From contig QQUF01000028.1 of the NCBI GenBank assembly GCA_008501735.1, positions 1-64,000 of the forward strand: a stretch of DNA of 64,000 nt. Reading direction: 5' to 3'. Shown one piece after another: positions 51,954-60,800 of this stretch (position 1 is its first letter; each line of letters starts with the position of its first letter). Made by a program: the position numbers and the translations under genes. The DNA comes from Calditrichota bacterium. Its GTDB lineage: Bacteria; CLD3. A model generated the notes under the pieces. The model saw only the letters and a program-made list of their open reading frames with translations. It did not search any database and was not told the origin of the DNA.

Positions 51954-52880
51954 CTAATTTGTAACAAATTCTGTATTTCGTTTTAAACCTTCAAACTTAG
52001 CCCGTTTCACAGGATTGTTACGAAAGATTTCAAGAAATTCTTCTTCTCTCAAATTAAGAATTTCCTCTGATTTTGGATTTACCAAAAAATCACGTTCTTT
52101 AAATTCTTCTACTTTTGACTCTTGTGCAAACTTAATGTTCCAAGGGCAAACGTCCTGACAAATATCGCAACCAAAAACCCAGCCTTCCATTTTACCTTCA
52201 AATTCAGCAGGAATCGGATTTTCCGATTTAAGCTCAATTGTCAAATATGGAATACATTTGTTTGAATCAACAACGTAAGGCTCAACAATCGCATCAGTTG
52301 GGCAAGCCGTTAAGCAACGCTCACAAGTTCCACAAAAATCACCAATTTCTTCATCGTAATCAAATTCGTGATTAACAACTAATTCGCCAAGGAAAACCCA
52401 AGAACCAAAATCTCTTGTAATTACATTTGAGTGCTTTCCTAACCAACCAATTCCAGATTTTACAGCCCACATTTTATCAGAAATCGGAGCTGTGTCAACA
52501 AAATATCGTCCTTCAAGTTCAGGAATCAATTCTTGAACTTGTAAGTAAAATGATTTCAATTTTTTCTTCAAAACTTTGTGGTAATCATCGCCCCAAGCGT
52601 AACGAGAGATTTTCACCGAACCGTCTTCTCTTTCAGCTTCACGGTAATAATTCAAGGCGACTGAAATCACTGTCGAACTTCTAGGAACTAACTTTTGCGG
52701 GTTAGTTCGTTTTTCAAAATTTTGTTCCATCCAAGTCATTTGTCCGTGAAAGCCTTTTTCGAGCCAAAGAGCAAGGTAGTTTTTTTCAGGCAATTCTTCT
52801 GCCTTTGCAAAACCAATTTTATCGAAGCCTAATGACATTCCGATTTTCCTTACTTCTTGAGTTAATAGTTTACGATTCAT
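51954..52880 (-). CDS. queG: QueG, epoxyqueuosine reductase
   Basis: A 308-residue enzyme that makes queuosine from epoxyqueuosine in tRNA, using cobalamin and two [4Fe-4S] clusters. The clusters are bound by CGTCERCLTACPTDAI and CDICQDVCPWN. The N-terminal cobalamin and substrate domain shows ALWLEKGFHGQMTWMEQN and VDTAPISDKMWAVKSGIGWLGKH, with the catalytic Asp in DTAPISD. All key residues are present. It lies just upstream of the secreted-protein gene at 48985 with about 50 bases between. No other queuosine genes are in the window. Confidence 0.94.
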   Translation of the reverse strand: MNRKLLTQEVRKIGMSLGFDKIGFAKAEELPEKNYLALWLEKGFHGQMTWMEQNFEKRTNPQKLVPRSSTVISVALNYYREAEREDGSVKISRYAWGDDYHKVLKKKLKSFYLQVQELIPELEGRYFVDTAPISDKMWAVKSGIGWLGKHSNVITRDFGSWVFLGELVVNHEFDYDEEIGDFCGTCERCLTACPTDAIVEPYVVDSNKCIPYLTIELKSENPIPAEFEGKMEGWVFGCDICQDVCPWNIKFAQESKVEEFKERDFLVNPKSEEILNLREEEFLEIFRNNPVKRAKFEGLKRNTEFVTN

Positions 52881-53003
52881 TTAAAGTTAAATTCGGTCTA
52901 AAAATATTTAATTGATGTTAAGTAGCCGTTTCTTTTCGATTAACGATGTTTTTTTTTCGACAAAGCCTTTGAGAGCAAAACCAAGACTAAATCCCGAAAA
53001 AAT

Positions 53004-53048
53004 AAAAGCCACAGATTTAAAGTAAAACTTACTAAACTTGTGGCTTTT
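53004..53048 (-). terminator. Bidirectional-type terminator hairpin
   Basis: AAAAGCCACA (53004-53013) pairs with TGTGGCTTTT (53039-53048), with an inner stem AGTAA (53021-53025) / TTACT (53029-53033). T-rich sequence follows on the minus strand, so it ends the biotin-carrier gene. Confidence 0.75.
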
Positions 53049-53080
53049 TAACAATTTTGTCAAGGAGTTTGTTTCTTTAG

Positions 53081-53587
53081 CTATTTGATGAGAAGCATTT
53101 TCGTGCCTTTTTCGACTGTCTTTCCTTTTTCAACTTCAACCTTTGCAACTTTGCCACTAATTGGAGCTGCGATTTCGTTTTCCATTTTCATTGATTCAAT
53201 AATCAAAACTGTGTCCCCTTTTTGGACTTCGTCGCCAACTGCAAATTTTACTTCAATGACAAGTCCAGGCATTTTAGCTGTGATTTGTCCTTCTGCCTCT
53301 TCGTCAACATTGAATTTGATGTATTTTTTCAGTTCTTTAAGTTTAGCATCTTCTAAAGAAACTGTGATTTCCTTGTGGTCATAAAAAACTGTAAACTTTC
53401 CATTCCCAATTTCTTTGACACCTAAGTCATAAACTTTATTGTTTAGCAAAAAAAATAATTTTTCACCGTCAAAATTTATGAACTCGAAGCTGTCGTTACT
53501 ACCGTCAAAAGCTAAATTTATTTTGTCCAAAACAGAGTGAATACTCAATTCTTTTTCTGTTTTTCCAAGTGTTGCAATTAATTTCAT
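53081..53587 (-). CDS. Biotin/lipoyl carrier protein, free-standing
   Basis: A 168-residue protein. Residues about 100-168 form a biotinyl domain with the ESMKMENE motif (biotinylated K134) between paired hammerhead strands (KMPGLVIEVKFAVGDEVQKGDTV, APISGKVAKVEVEKGKTVEKGT). The first 100 residues are beta-rich and not a standard AccB N-terminus; this matches the carrier subunits or C-terminal pieces of acyl-CoA carboxylases and pyruvate- or oxaloacetate-type decarboxylases. GAGGAAA precedes the ATG. No carboxyltransferase or biotin carboxylase lies next to it. A terminator follows, so it is transcribed alone or with the aldo/keto reductase at most. Confidence 0.88.
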   Translation of the reverse strand: MKLIATLGKTEKELSIHSVLDKINLAFDGSNDSFEFINFDGEKLFFLLNNKVYDLGVKEIGNGKFTVFYDHKEITVSLEDAKLKELKKYIKFNVDEEAEGQITAKMPGLVIEVKFAVGDEVQKGDTVLIIESMKMENEIAAPISGKVAKVEVEKGKTVEKGTKMLLIK

Positions 53588-53635
53588 TTTTTCCTCAAAT
53601 TTGGTTTAAAAAATGACCTTCTAAGCTAATATAGT

Positions 53636-55117
53636 TTATTCTTTAGTCCAAAGTTTTTTCCACTCTGATGGAGGAATCTCATTGATTTTGCTTAGCACAT
53701 CTTCCACATATTTTTGCTGTCTCATTCCAACTAAGACACAACTTACAGAAGGAATTGCTCGAAGGCTCAAAATCGCTTTGTTTGACAACGAAATTTCTTC
53801 ATCACTAAAGAAATCCGTCAAAGTTTTATGCAATTTTTTAGAACGCTCTTGAGCAATTTCAGAGTTGTAATTTGTCATCGAAGAAAGTGCATTTTTTAAT
53901 GCTGAAACATATTTTTTATAAATTTCGATTGAGGTTTCAGAGTCGTCTTTTTCCTGCAAAAGTCGTAAGCCATAATTCACAGTTGGCAAAAGTCTGTACT
54001 GTTCAAAATCATTCCAATTCTCAATACTTCCAAAACTTGCCAAATTCTCCTTAAAAAAATCTGCAAGTGTCAAGTAATCTTTTGCCTCAGGAAGATTGTG
54101 CCTTTCAGCGATTGCGATTACTGCATCTTGACTGTTCCGCAAACCTAAAACTGCCTTACCAAACTCAAGCTCAGAAAATTTTTCTGTTTTAAAATCCGCA
54201 AGCCTAAGAAGAGTGTTTGAAACAATGGCATTGAGAGGTCTGTTAATCAGAACTCCAATGTTGTTTTCAAAACAAAAATCATTTACAGTTTGGTTATTAT
54301 CCATTTGATTTTTTTCTGTAACGATTCCTTTTTCAAGCAAATTCGCTGGGAGTTGGATTACTTTAAAATTATGATTTGGATTAATTACTTGAGCAATCTT
54401 ATAAATTTTATCCAAAGGAGTAAATTTGCGAAAATCCGAACTTGAAGGAAAAGTATTAGAAGAAATTCCGTAAGATTTGATTTTTCCTTCCTTGACCTTC
54501 TCCTCCAAAAATTCAAAAGCCTTTGTAATTCTTTCCAAATAAATTTTTCCTGTTTCTTCAACAGAATTGCCTTGTTTTTTTACAGAAAATTCGATGAAGT
54601 ATTCGGGATTGTGCAAAAGGTAAACGTCAACTGATTCAAGCCCAAGTCTTTCAAGTGAACGGTTGAGTTGGTCTTCCAAAAACTCTGGGTGAATGCAGTG
54701 CCAAAGTCCTTCTTGAACTTCAACAATTTCGGGAAAAGGGTTACCTAATTCTTCACGTTTTTTGCAAATTTCGTAATTTTTCCCTTGAGCATAACCACCT
54801 TTTGTAACAACAACAACTTCATTCCGCCTCAATTTGCCTTTGTTAATCAAATCCTCAAGAACAGTTCCGACAATTGTTTCACTGTTTCCGTCTGTGTAAG
54901 TTGAGGAAGTGTCTATCAAATTAATGCCTGAACTCAAAGCAAGTTCAAGCGATTCTAAATGAGCATTTTGCCCAAAACCGATTCGATAACAACCGAAACC
55001 GACTTCTGAAACTGAAAGCCCTGTTTTACCAAGAACAGAAGTTTGGGTAATTTTATATTTTGCTAAGTAATTTTTAGTTGCTTTGGCTTCTGCAAAACCG
55101 CTTATTTTTTTAGTCAT
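53636..55117 (-). CDS. Aldo/keto reductase with a long C-terminal extension
   Basis: A protein of about 494 residues with an AKR TIM-barrel: GLSVSEVGFGCYRIGFG, INLIDTSSTYTDGNSETIVG (Asp and Tyr of the catalytic tetrad), VVTKGGYAQG (Lys) and DVYLLHNPEYF (His). The barrel ends by about residue 330; the last 150 residues include SVSCVLVGMRQQKYVEDVL, the usual C-terminal helix, with an unusual 100-residue insert before it, so the protein is longer than typical 300-residue members. The ATG at 55117 is used because the preceding 23 codons of the longer ORF look non-coding. Substrate unknown. Confidence 0.85.
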   Translation of the reverse strand: MTKKISGFAEAKATKNYLAKYKITQTSVLGKTGLSVSEVGFGCYRIGFGQNAHLESLELALSSGINLIDTSSTYTDGNSETIVGTVLEDLINKGKLRRNEVVVVTKGGYAQGKNYEICKKREELGNPFPEIVEVQEGLWHCIHPEFLEDQLNRSLERLGLESVDVYLLHNPEYFIEFSVKKQGNSVEETGKIYLERITKAFEFLEEKVKEGKIKSYGISSNTFPSSSDFRKFTPLDKIYKIAQVINPNHNFKVIQLPANLLEKGIVTEKNQMDNNQTVNDFCFENNIGVLINRPLNAIVSNTLLRLADFKTEKFSELEFGKAVLGLRNSQDAVIAIAERHNLPEAKDYLTLADFFKENLASFGSIENWNDFEQYRLLPTVNYGLRLLQEKDDSETSIEIYKKYVSALKNALSSMTNYNSEIAQERSKKLHKTLTDFFSDEEISLSNKAILSLRAIPSVSCVLVGMRQQKYVEDVLSKINEIPPSEWKKLWTKE

Positions 55118-55258
55118 TTTTTCATCAATTTTAGAATTAAAGATTTGGAATTTTATCGAAAAATATCTCCCTAAGCCCAACTTCAAAGAGGAACTTTTAA
55201 TTTTGCAACAAAATTAAGTTCATTTAGCAAAGCAAAAATGAAAAACATTAATGATTAG

Positions 55259-56320
55259 TTACTGGAGTTTCTCCATTCGGTCGGCAACTTTAAGAGAGTC
55301 GATAAATTCTGTGATTTCGCCGTCAACAACTGCATCTAACTTGTAAAGTGTCAAGTTAATTCTGTGGTCAGTTACGCGACCTTGTGGATAGTTGTAAGTT
55401 CTGATTTTCGCACTTCTGTCACCTGTTCCGACCTGAAGTTTTCTTTCTTGTGCAATTTTTGCTTCTTCTTCTGCTTTTTTGACATCATAGATTCTTGAAG
55501 CAAGAACCTTCATCGCTTTAGCTTTATTTTTAATTTGTGATTTTTCATCTTGGCAAGTAACCACAATTCCAGTTGGCTCGTGAGTTAATCGAACTGCTGA
55601 ATAAGTTGTGTTTACACTTTGCCCACCAGGACCTGAAGAACAGAAAGTATCAACTCGAACATCATTTTGATTCAACTGTACATCAAACTCTTCGATTTCT
55701 GGCAAAACGGCAACAGAAGCCGCAGAAGTGTGAACTCGACCTTGAGATTCTGTTTTTGGAACTCGCTGAACTCGGTGAACTCCACTTTCAAATTTTAAAG
55801 TCCCGTAAGCACCTTCACCTTTAACAAGACAAATAATTTCTTTCAAACCTCCACCAACTCCGAATTCGCTACTTGATATTTCTTCCAATTTGAAACTTGA
55901 ATTTTCAACATAACGCGAATACATTCGGAACAAATCACCCGCAAAAATTGCTGCTTCATCACCGCCTGCACCTGCACGAATTTCCAAAATTGCATTTTTT
56001 GAATCCATCGGGTCTTTTGGAACAAGTAAAAGTCTTAGTTCTTCTTCAATTTCTTTGAGCTTTGGCTCTAACTCGGAAAGTTCTTCTTTTGCAAATTCTT
56101 TAAGCTCAGGGTCATCACCTGCCTCAATGACTTCTTTGTCGTCCATAATTTGACCGTGGACTTCAAGGTATTCATTACACTTTGGAATTACAGAATCCAA
56201 TTCCCTGTATTCTCTTCCAGTTTCCTCAGACTTTTTTCTGTCCGAAAAAATATTTGGATCGTTTAACATTTCCTCAAGAGCTTTTCGTCTCTCAAAGATT
56301 TTTTCAATTTTATCTATCAT
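55259..56320 (-). CDS. prfA: Peptide chain release factor 1
   Basis: A 353-residue class I release factor. The GGQ motif that triggers peptidyl-tRNA hydrolysis is in CSSGPGGQSVNTTYSAVRL. The stop-codon reading loop is RVPKTESQGRVHTSAASVAV, whose P-x-T form identifies RF1 (UAA/UAG) rather than RF2 (SPF). IRAGAGGDEAAIFAGDL is another invariant block. It lies in a run with a DUF1385 membrane protein and rpmE, an arrangement seen in many bacteria. Length and motifs are normal. Confidence 0.96.
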   Translation of the reverse strand: MIDKIEKIFERRKALEEMLNDPNIFSDRKKSEETGREYRELDSVIPKCNEYLEVHGQIMDDKEVIEAGDDPELKEFAKEELSELEPKLKEIEEELRLLLVPKDPMDSKNAILEIRAGAGGDEAAIFAGDLFRMYSRYVENSSFKLEEISSSEFGVGGGLKEIICLVKGEGAYGTLKFESGVHRVQRVPKTESQGRVHTSAASVAVLPEIEEFDVQLNQNDVRVDTFCSSGPGGQSVNTTYSAVRLTHEPTGIVVTCQDEKSQIKNKAKAMKVLASRIYDVKKAEEEAKIAQERKLQVGTGDRSAKIRTYNYPQGRVTDHRINLTLYKLDAVVDGEITEFIDSLKVADRMEKLQ

Positions 56321-56350
56321 TTTACTTTACCGTTTTTTGACTTTTAAAAA

Positions 56351-57322
56351 TTAGCCTTCGAAAATAACAACTTTGCTTTTGACTTCAGGACAATTCATAA
56401 ATTCCTCGTCTAAAGAACTTCTAAGTGCAACAATTGCAACTTCCAATTGGTCTTCGTCAGGTTCATTTGTAGTAATTTTTTGTAGCCACAGTCCAGGTTG
56501 AATCAAAACTTTTACAATCGGATTGTCTCGGTATTTTCCTGAAAACTTGAGAAATTCAAAAGAAAATCCTGCAACAACCGGCATAAAAGGAAAATGGACT
56601 AAAAATCTTTCAAAAGCATTTTCGTAAGGATGTCCAAGAACTCCAACAATCACAGAATCAATCACCGAAAAAATCAAAATAATTTGAATTGCAACAACAA
56701 GCAAAAAACTCGTTCCGCAACGTGGGTGAAGTGTTGTGTATCTTTTTGCTGTTTTAACGTCCATCTTTTGTTCGGTCTCAAAAGCATAAATTGACTTGTG
56801 TTCAGCTCCGTGGTATTCAAAAATTCGTTTAATATCTTTGAGCATCGAGATTCCCCAAAGATAAAGCAAAAACAAACTTAGTCTTACTCCACCTGCAAGC
56901 AAGTTGAAAATAAATTGGTTATCAGTTGGAATTAAGTATTCCGAGATTTGAAGAGGCAAAAACATAAAAAGTCCGATTCCAAAGAGAACCGAAAAAATCG
57001 TAATTGCTCCACCAAGAATTTTATCAAAAGTTGTTGGCTCTGAATCGTCTTCCTCAAGCCCAGCGATTTCTGCTGAAAAATTCAGAGCAGAAGTTCCGAT
57101 TTTTAAGGATTCGAAAAGTCCAACCGCTCCACGAATTATCGGAAGACCTAAAATTTTGACTTTTTTGGAAAGCGAAACAAAAGGGTATTTTTTTACAACA
57201 ATTTCATCTTGTGGGTTTCTGACGGCAATCGAAATATTTTTTGAAGAACGCATCATCACGCCTTCAATTAGGGCTTGTCCTCCGACTGCTAAATCTTCTT
57301 TTTGAAACTCTTTTTCAGGCAT
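56351..57322 (-). CDS. DUF1385 family membrane protein
   Basis: A 323-residue protein with about four membrane segments. It shows VGGQALIEGVMMRSSKNISIAVRNP, FEYHGAEHKSIYAFETE and TLHPRCGTSFLLVVAIQIIL, the diagnostic blocks of DUF1385. The family is widespread and often lies, as here, between rpmE and prfA, but has no established function. The conserved His and Cys residues in YHGAEHK and HPRCGTSF hint at metal binding. The gene has a clean ATG and is 30 bases upstream of prfA. Confidence 0.9.
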   Translation of the reverse strand: MPEKEFQKEDLAVGGQALIEGVMMRSSKNISIAVRNPQDEIVVKKYPFVSLSKKVKILGLPIIRGAVGLFESLKIGTSALNFSAEIAGLEEDDSEPTTFDKILGGAITIFSVLFGIGLFMFLPLQISEYLIPTDNQFIFNLLAGGVRLSLFLLYLWGISMLKDIKRIFEYHGAEHKSIYAFETEQKMDVKTAKRYTTLHPRCGTSFLLVVAIQIILIFSVIDSVIVGVLGHPYENAFERFLVHFPFMPVVAGFSFEFLKFSGKYRDNPIVKVLIQPGLWLQKITTNEPDEDQLEVAIVALRSSLDEEFMNCPEVKSKVVIFEG

Positions 57323-57426
57323 AAACTTCTTTCATTTTTAGAACTCACCATAAAATGGCGAGAAAGGTTGTTAGAAAATTTTGAACGTTACTTTCTTAGG
57401 AAATAAAGCACCGAAATCTTACAAAC

Positions 57427-57470
57427 AAAAAAACGGAATCCACAAAGTACACCTTTGCAAATTCCGTTTT
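57427..57470 (-). terminator. Rho-independent terminator after rpmE
   Basis: AAAACGGAAT (57430-57439) pairs with ATTCCGTTTT (57461-57470), with an inner CAAAG/CTTTG stem (57443-57447 and 57453-57457). The minus strand continues into a T-run, so it can separate rpmE from the DUF1385-prfA genes. Confidence 0.8.
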
Positions 57471-57486
57471 ACTCTCGAAAAAGAAG

Positions 57487-57696
57487 CTAATTTTGGCTTG
57501 GTTTTCTGTATTTTCTGTTGAATTTTTCCACACGACCAGCAGTGTCAACAAGTTTAGCTTTACCAGTATAAAATGGGTGGCAAGCAGAACAAATCTCTAC
57601 TGATATTGCATCTTTTGTTGATCTTGTTTCAAATTCGTTTCCACATACGCAGTGGACTTTTGTCATTGTGTATTCAGGATGAATGTCTGTTTTCAT
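57487..57696 (-). CDS. rpmE: 50S ribosomal protein bL31 (zinc-binding form)
   Basis: A 69-residue ribosomal protein. [27 protein letters not shown] and [27 protein letters not shown] are invariant. Cysteines at 16, 18, 36 and 39 make it the zinc-binding (C+) type, which can act as a zinc store. AGGA lies seven bases before the ATG. It stands upstream of DUF1385 and prfA, separated by a terminator. Confidence 0.97.
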   Translation of the reverse strand: MKTDIHPEYTMTKVHCVCGNEFETRSTKDAISVEICSACHPFYTGKAKLVDTAGRVEKFNRKYRKPSQN

Positions 57697-57812
57697 TTGT
57701 CTATCCTATTTATTTTGAAATAATTAATTTCTAAAGAAAGCCTGCTAATTTAAAATTTTATTCTACTTATGTAAATAGCAATTTTATTTAACTTTACTTT
57801 AGACATAAAGGG

Positions 57813-60800
57813 TCAAGAATTTATTCCTAATTTTTTCATTTTCGAACGCAATGTCGAAAGTGGAAGCCCTAAAATCCTTGCTGCTTCAGATTTATTCCAT
57901 TTAGTTTTTTCTAAGACCTTTCGGATGTAAATTCTTTGGCTTTCGTCAAGTGAAACAAGTTTTTGTGGTAGAAAAGTTTCTGCTGAAACAACTCTTGCTT
58001 TAGGCTTAAGTCTTTTTGGCAAACTTTCAATATCTAAGAAATCATCTTCTTGTCTCAAAACCATTTCACCAACAACTGAACGAAGCTCACGAACGTTCCC
58101 TTTCCATTCAAGATTACTCATTCGGTCAAGCAATTCCTCTGAAATTCCATTGACATTTTTTTTGTAGAGTTCACAAAAATCTTTCACAAAATAATTTACC
58201 AAAAGTTCGAAATCGCCTTTTCGTTCTCGTAAAGGTGGAAGATTAATCGAAAAGTTATTCAACCTGAAGTATAAGTCTTCTCGAAATTTCCCTTTTTCAA
58301 TTTCTTCCAAAACATCCAAATTTGTTGCTGCAACAACTCTTACGTCAATTTTACGATAATTGTTTTCCCCTACTCTTCTGATTTCTTTTTCTTGCAAAAC
58401 CCGCAGAAGTCGAGCTTGGAAAGAATAACTCGTGTTTGTAATTTCGTCCAAGAAAATCGTTCCTCCGTCAGCTTCCTCAAACAAACCTCTTTTGTCTGTT
58501 ACTGCTCCGGAAAAAGCACCTTTTTTGTGCCCGAAAAGCTCGGATTCAATCATCGTTTCAGGAATTGCTCCACAGTCTACCGCGACAAAATTCTGTTCTT
58601 TTCTGTTACTTTGGTAGTGAATTGCTTTTGCTATTAACTCTTTTCCTGTTCCACTTTCACCGTAAATTAGCACCGAAATTTCGGTTTTTGCCACCTCATT
58701 TAGTTCGTTGAAAACACGAAGCATTTTTTCGTCTTTGGAAATGATGTTATGAAAATTGAATTTCTCTTCAACTGTGCTTTGGAGTTCAACAGTTTTTTTA
58801 CGAATTTTTTTGTAATTCTCTGCATTTGACATTGAAACAATTGCCAAATTTGCAATTGCTTCAAGAAAAATTACGTCTTTTTCGCCAAAGCTTTTGTTTG
58901 CACTCAAAGTGTCCAAGTAAATCGTTCCAATGATTTCGTCACCTTTTCGTAAAGGCACACAAACAAGCGAACGAATTTTCAAATTAATTACACTAACACT
59001 TTTAGAAAATCTTTCATCTTCGTCAAGTTTGAAAGAGAAAACAGATTTTTCACCTTGTGTAACGTCTTTTACAATTGTCTGAGAAATTTTTGTAACGTCA
59101 AGAATTGTTTGCTTTTCGATGTTTCTCCCGACCTTAACAGAAAAAGAGTCATTGATTTTATCGTGAAGAATAATTAAACCTCTTTCTGCTTCAAGGTATT
59201 CAATCGCAAGGTCAATCAGGTTGTTAAGAATAATTTGCGGTTCGGAAGACGAGTTCAGAATGTTGCTAATCTTTACGATTTGGTTAAGTTCCAAAATTGA
59301 ACTTTTATTCTTTTCAGCCGAACTTTCGAGCAAATCTTCAATCGGAGTTTTCTTCTCTAAAAGATTTTCAAAGAAATTTTGCCCGATTTCTTCTGCTTCT
59401 TCGCCATAAAAAAATTGAAAGTATTCATCGAAAATTTTTCTGGCAAAAATATTGTTTTCCAAGAAATTCTTTCTGTCAACTTTGGAAGTAACATTAAAAG
59501 CACAGCGAACCACCGAGCTAAAAAGTTCGTTCAAGATTTTTCTTTGCGAAGCAATTTCTTGGTTTGTTTCTTTCGCCAAAACAAAATGATTCCAAAGCAA
59601 GCGCCAACGATCAGACATTGAATTCACCCTAAAATCCTTACTCAAGATAATTCTTTCCGATATCTCAAAATCCTGATTAATTCTTGCAAGATAAGAAATT
59701 GCAAAGTCCTTAAAGTTTTGTGGCAAAATCGAAAACTCCTCTAAAATAGAAGCTTCAAGAACTTCTTTTGCCTTCTCTAATTTCCCCGATTTAAAAAGTA
59801 TAATTCCATAAAAAATCTTTTGTAAAGTGAGCATTTTCGGAAATGGGAAATTTCCTTTTTTATCCTCTTTCAAACATTCTAATGCCTTTTTCTCTTCACC
59901 TTTTTCTAACAAAATTTCCGCTTTTGCACCTTTAACTAAAAGAAATAATCCCAAAGAAATAGGGACAAAGAAATCTGCATTTTCAATTTCTTTAACTAAT
60001 TCCTCTGCAATTTCCAATGCTTCGTCAAGGTAACCAAGGTCTAACTTTTGCCAAAATGAAAGCATATTTATTTGAAAAGGATATCCGTCAACATTTAGCT
60101 CTTTTTCAAATTCCAATAATTCCTTAAAAATTCTTTTCGAGTCGTCAAAAAGATAAAGTTTTCTGTAAACTTGACTCAGTGAAAACCCTGTGTTAAAAGC
60201 GTAGTAAGGAATTCCAATGTTTTGAGCTAAAGCATAAGAATTTTCCAACATTTTCTGAATTATTTCAGGACCAATTCTTTTGTTTACTTGGTCACTGAGG
60301 TTAGATTGCAAAACAATAATCTCGGAAGTGATGTTGTGTTCGTATGCAATTTGTAAAGCACTTACGTAGCTATCAATTGCTCTGTAACCTTTGCCGTCTT
60401 TTTCGTGAACAACTGCAAAAAGGTTGTGAATTGAACACAGAGTTCTTTCGCTGTTTTCGAGTCCTTTTGTGAGTTCAAAGGCTTCTCTCAAAAGCCCATA
60501 AGTTTCGTTAGGTTTTAAAACCGAAATTCCACCGATAACTTTTCGGAGAAGAAAATCAACGTAAAGTTTATCTTTTAGAAAACCTTTTTCATAAAAAGTC
60601 ATTGCTTTGTCAAAGCACTCCAACGGTTCTTTTTCCAAAAGTTTATACTTGTTGTAAAATTTCATAAAATTGTGCAAAGCAACTAAAACTTTTCTATCGT
60701 CTTTTAGTTTCTTCTCACCAATTTCTAACTGTTTTTCAAGTCTTTTTTCCATTCCACTGTACCCGAGGAACTCAGAAAGTTCATTTAAACCTTCAATTAC

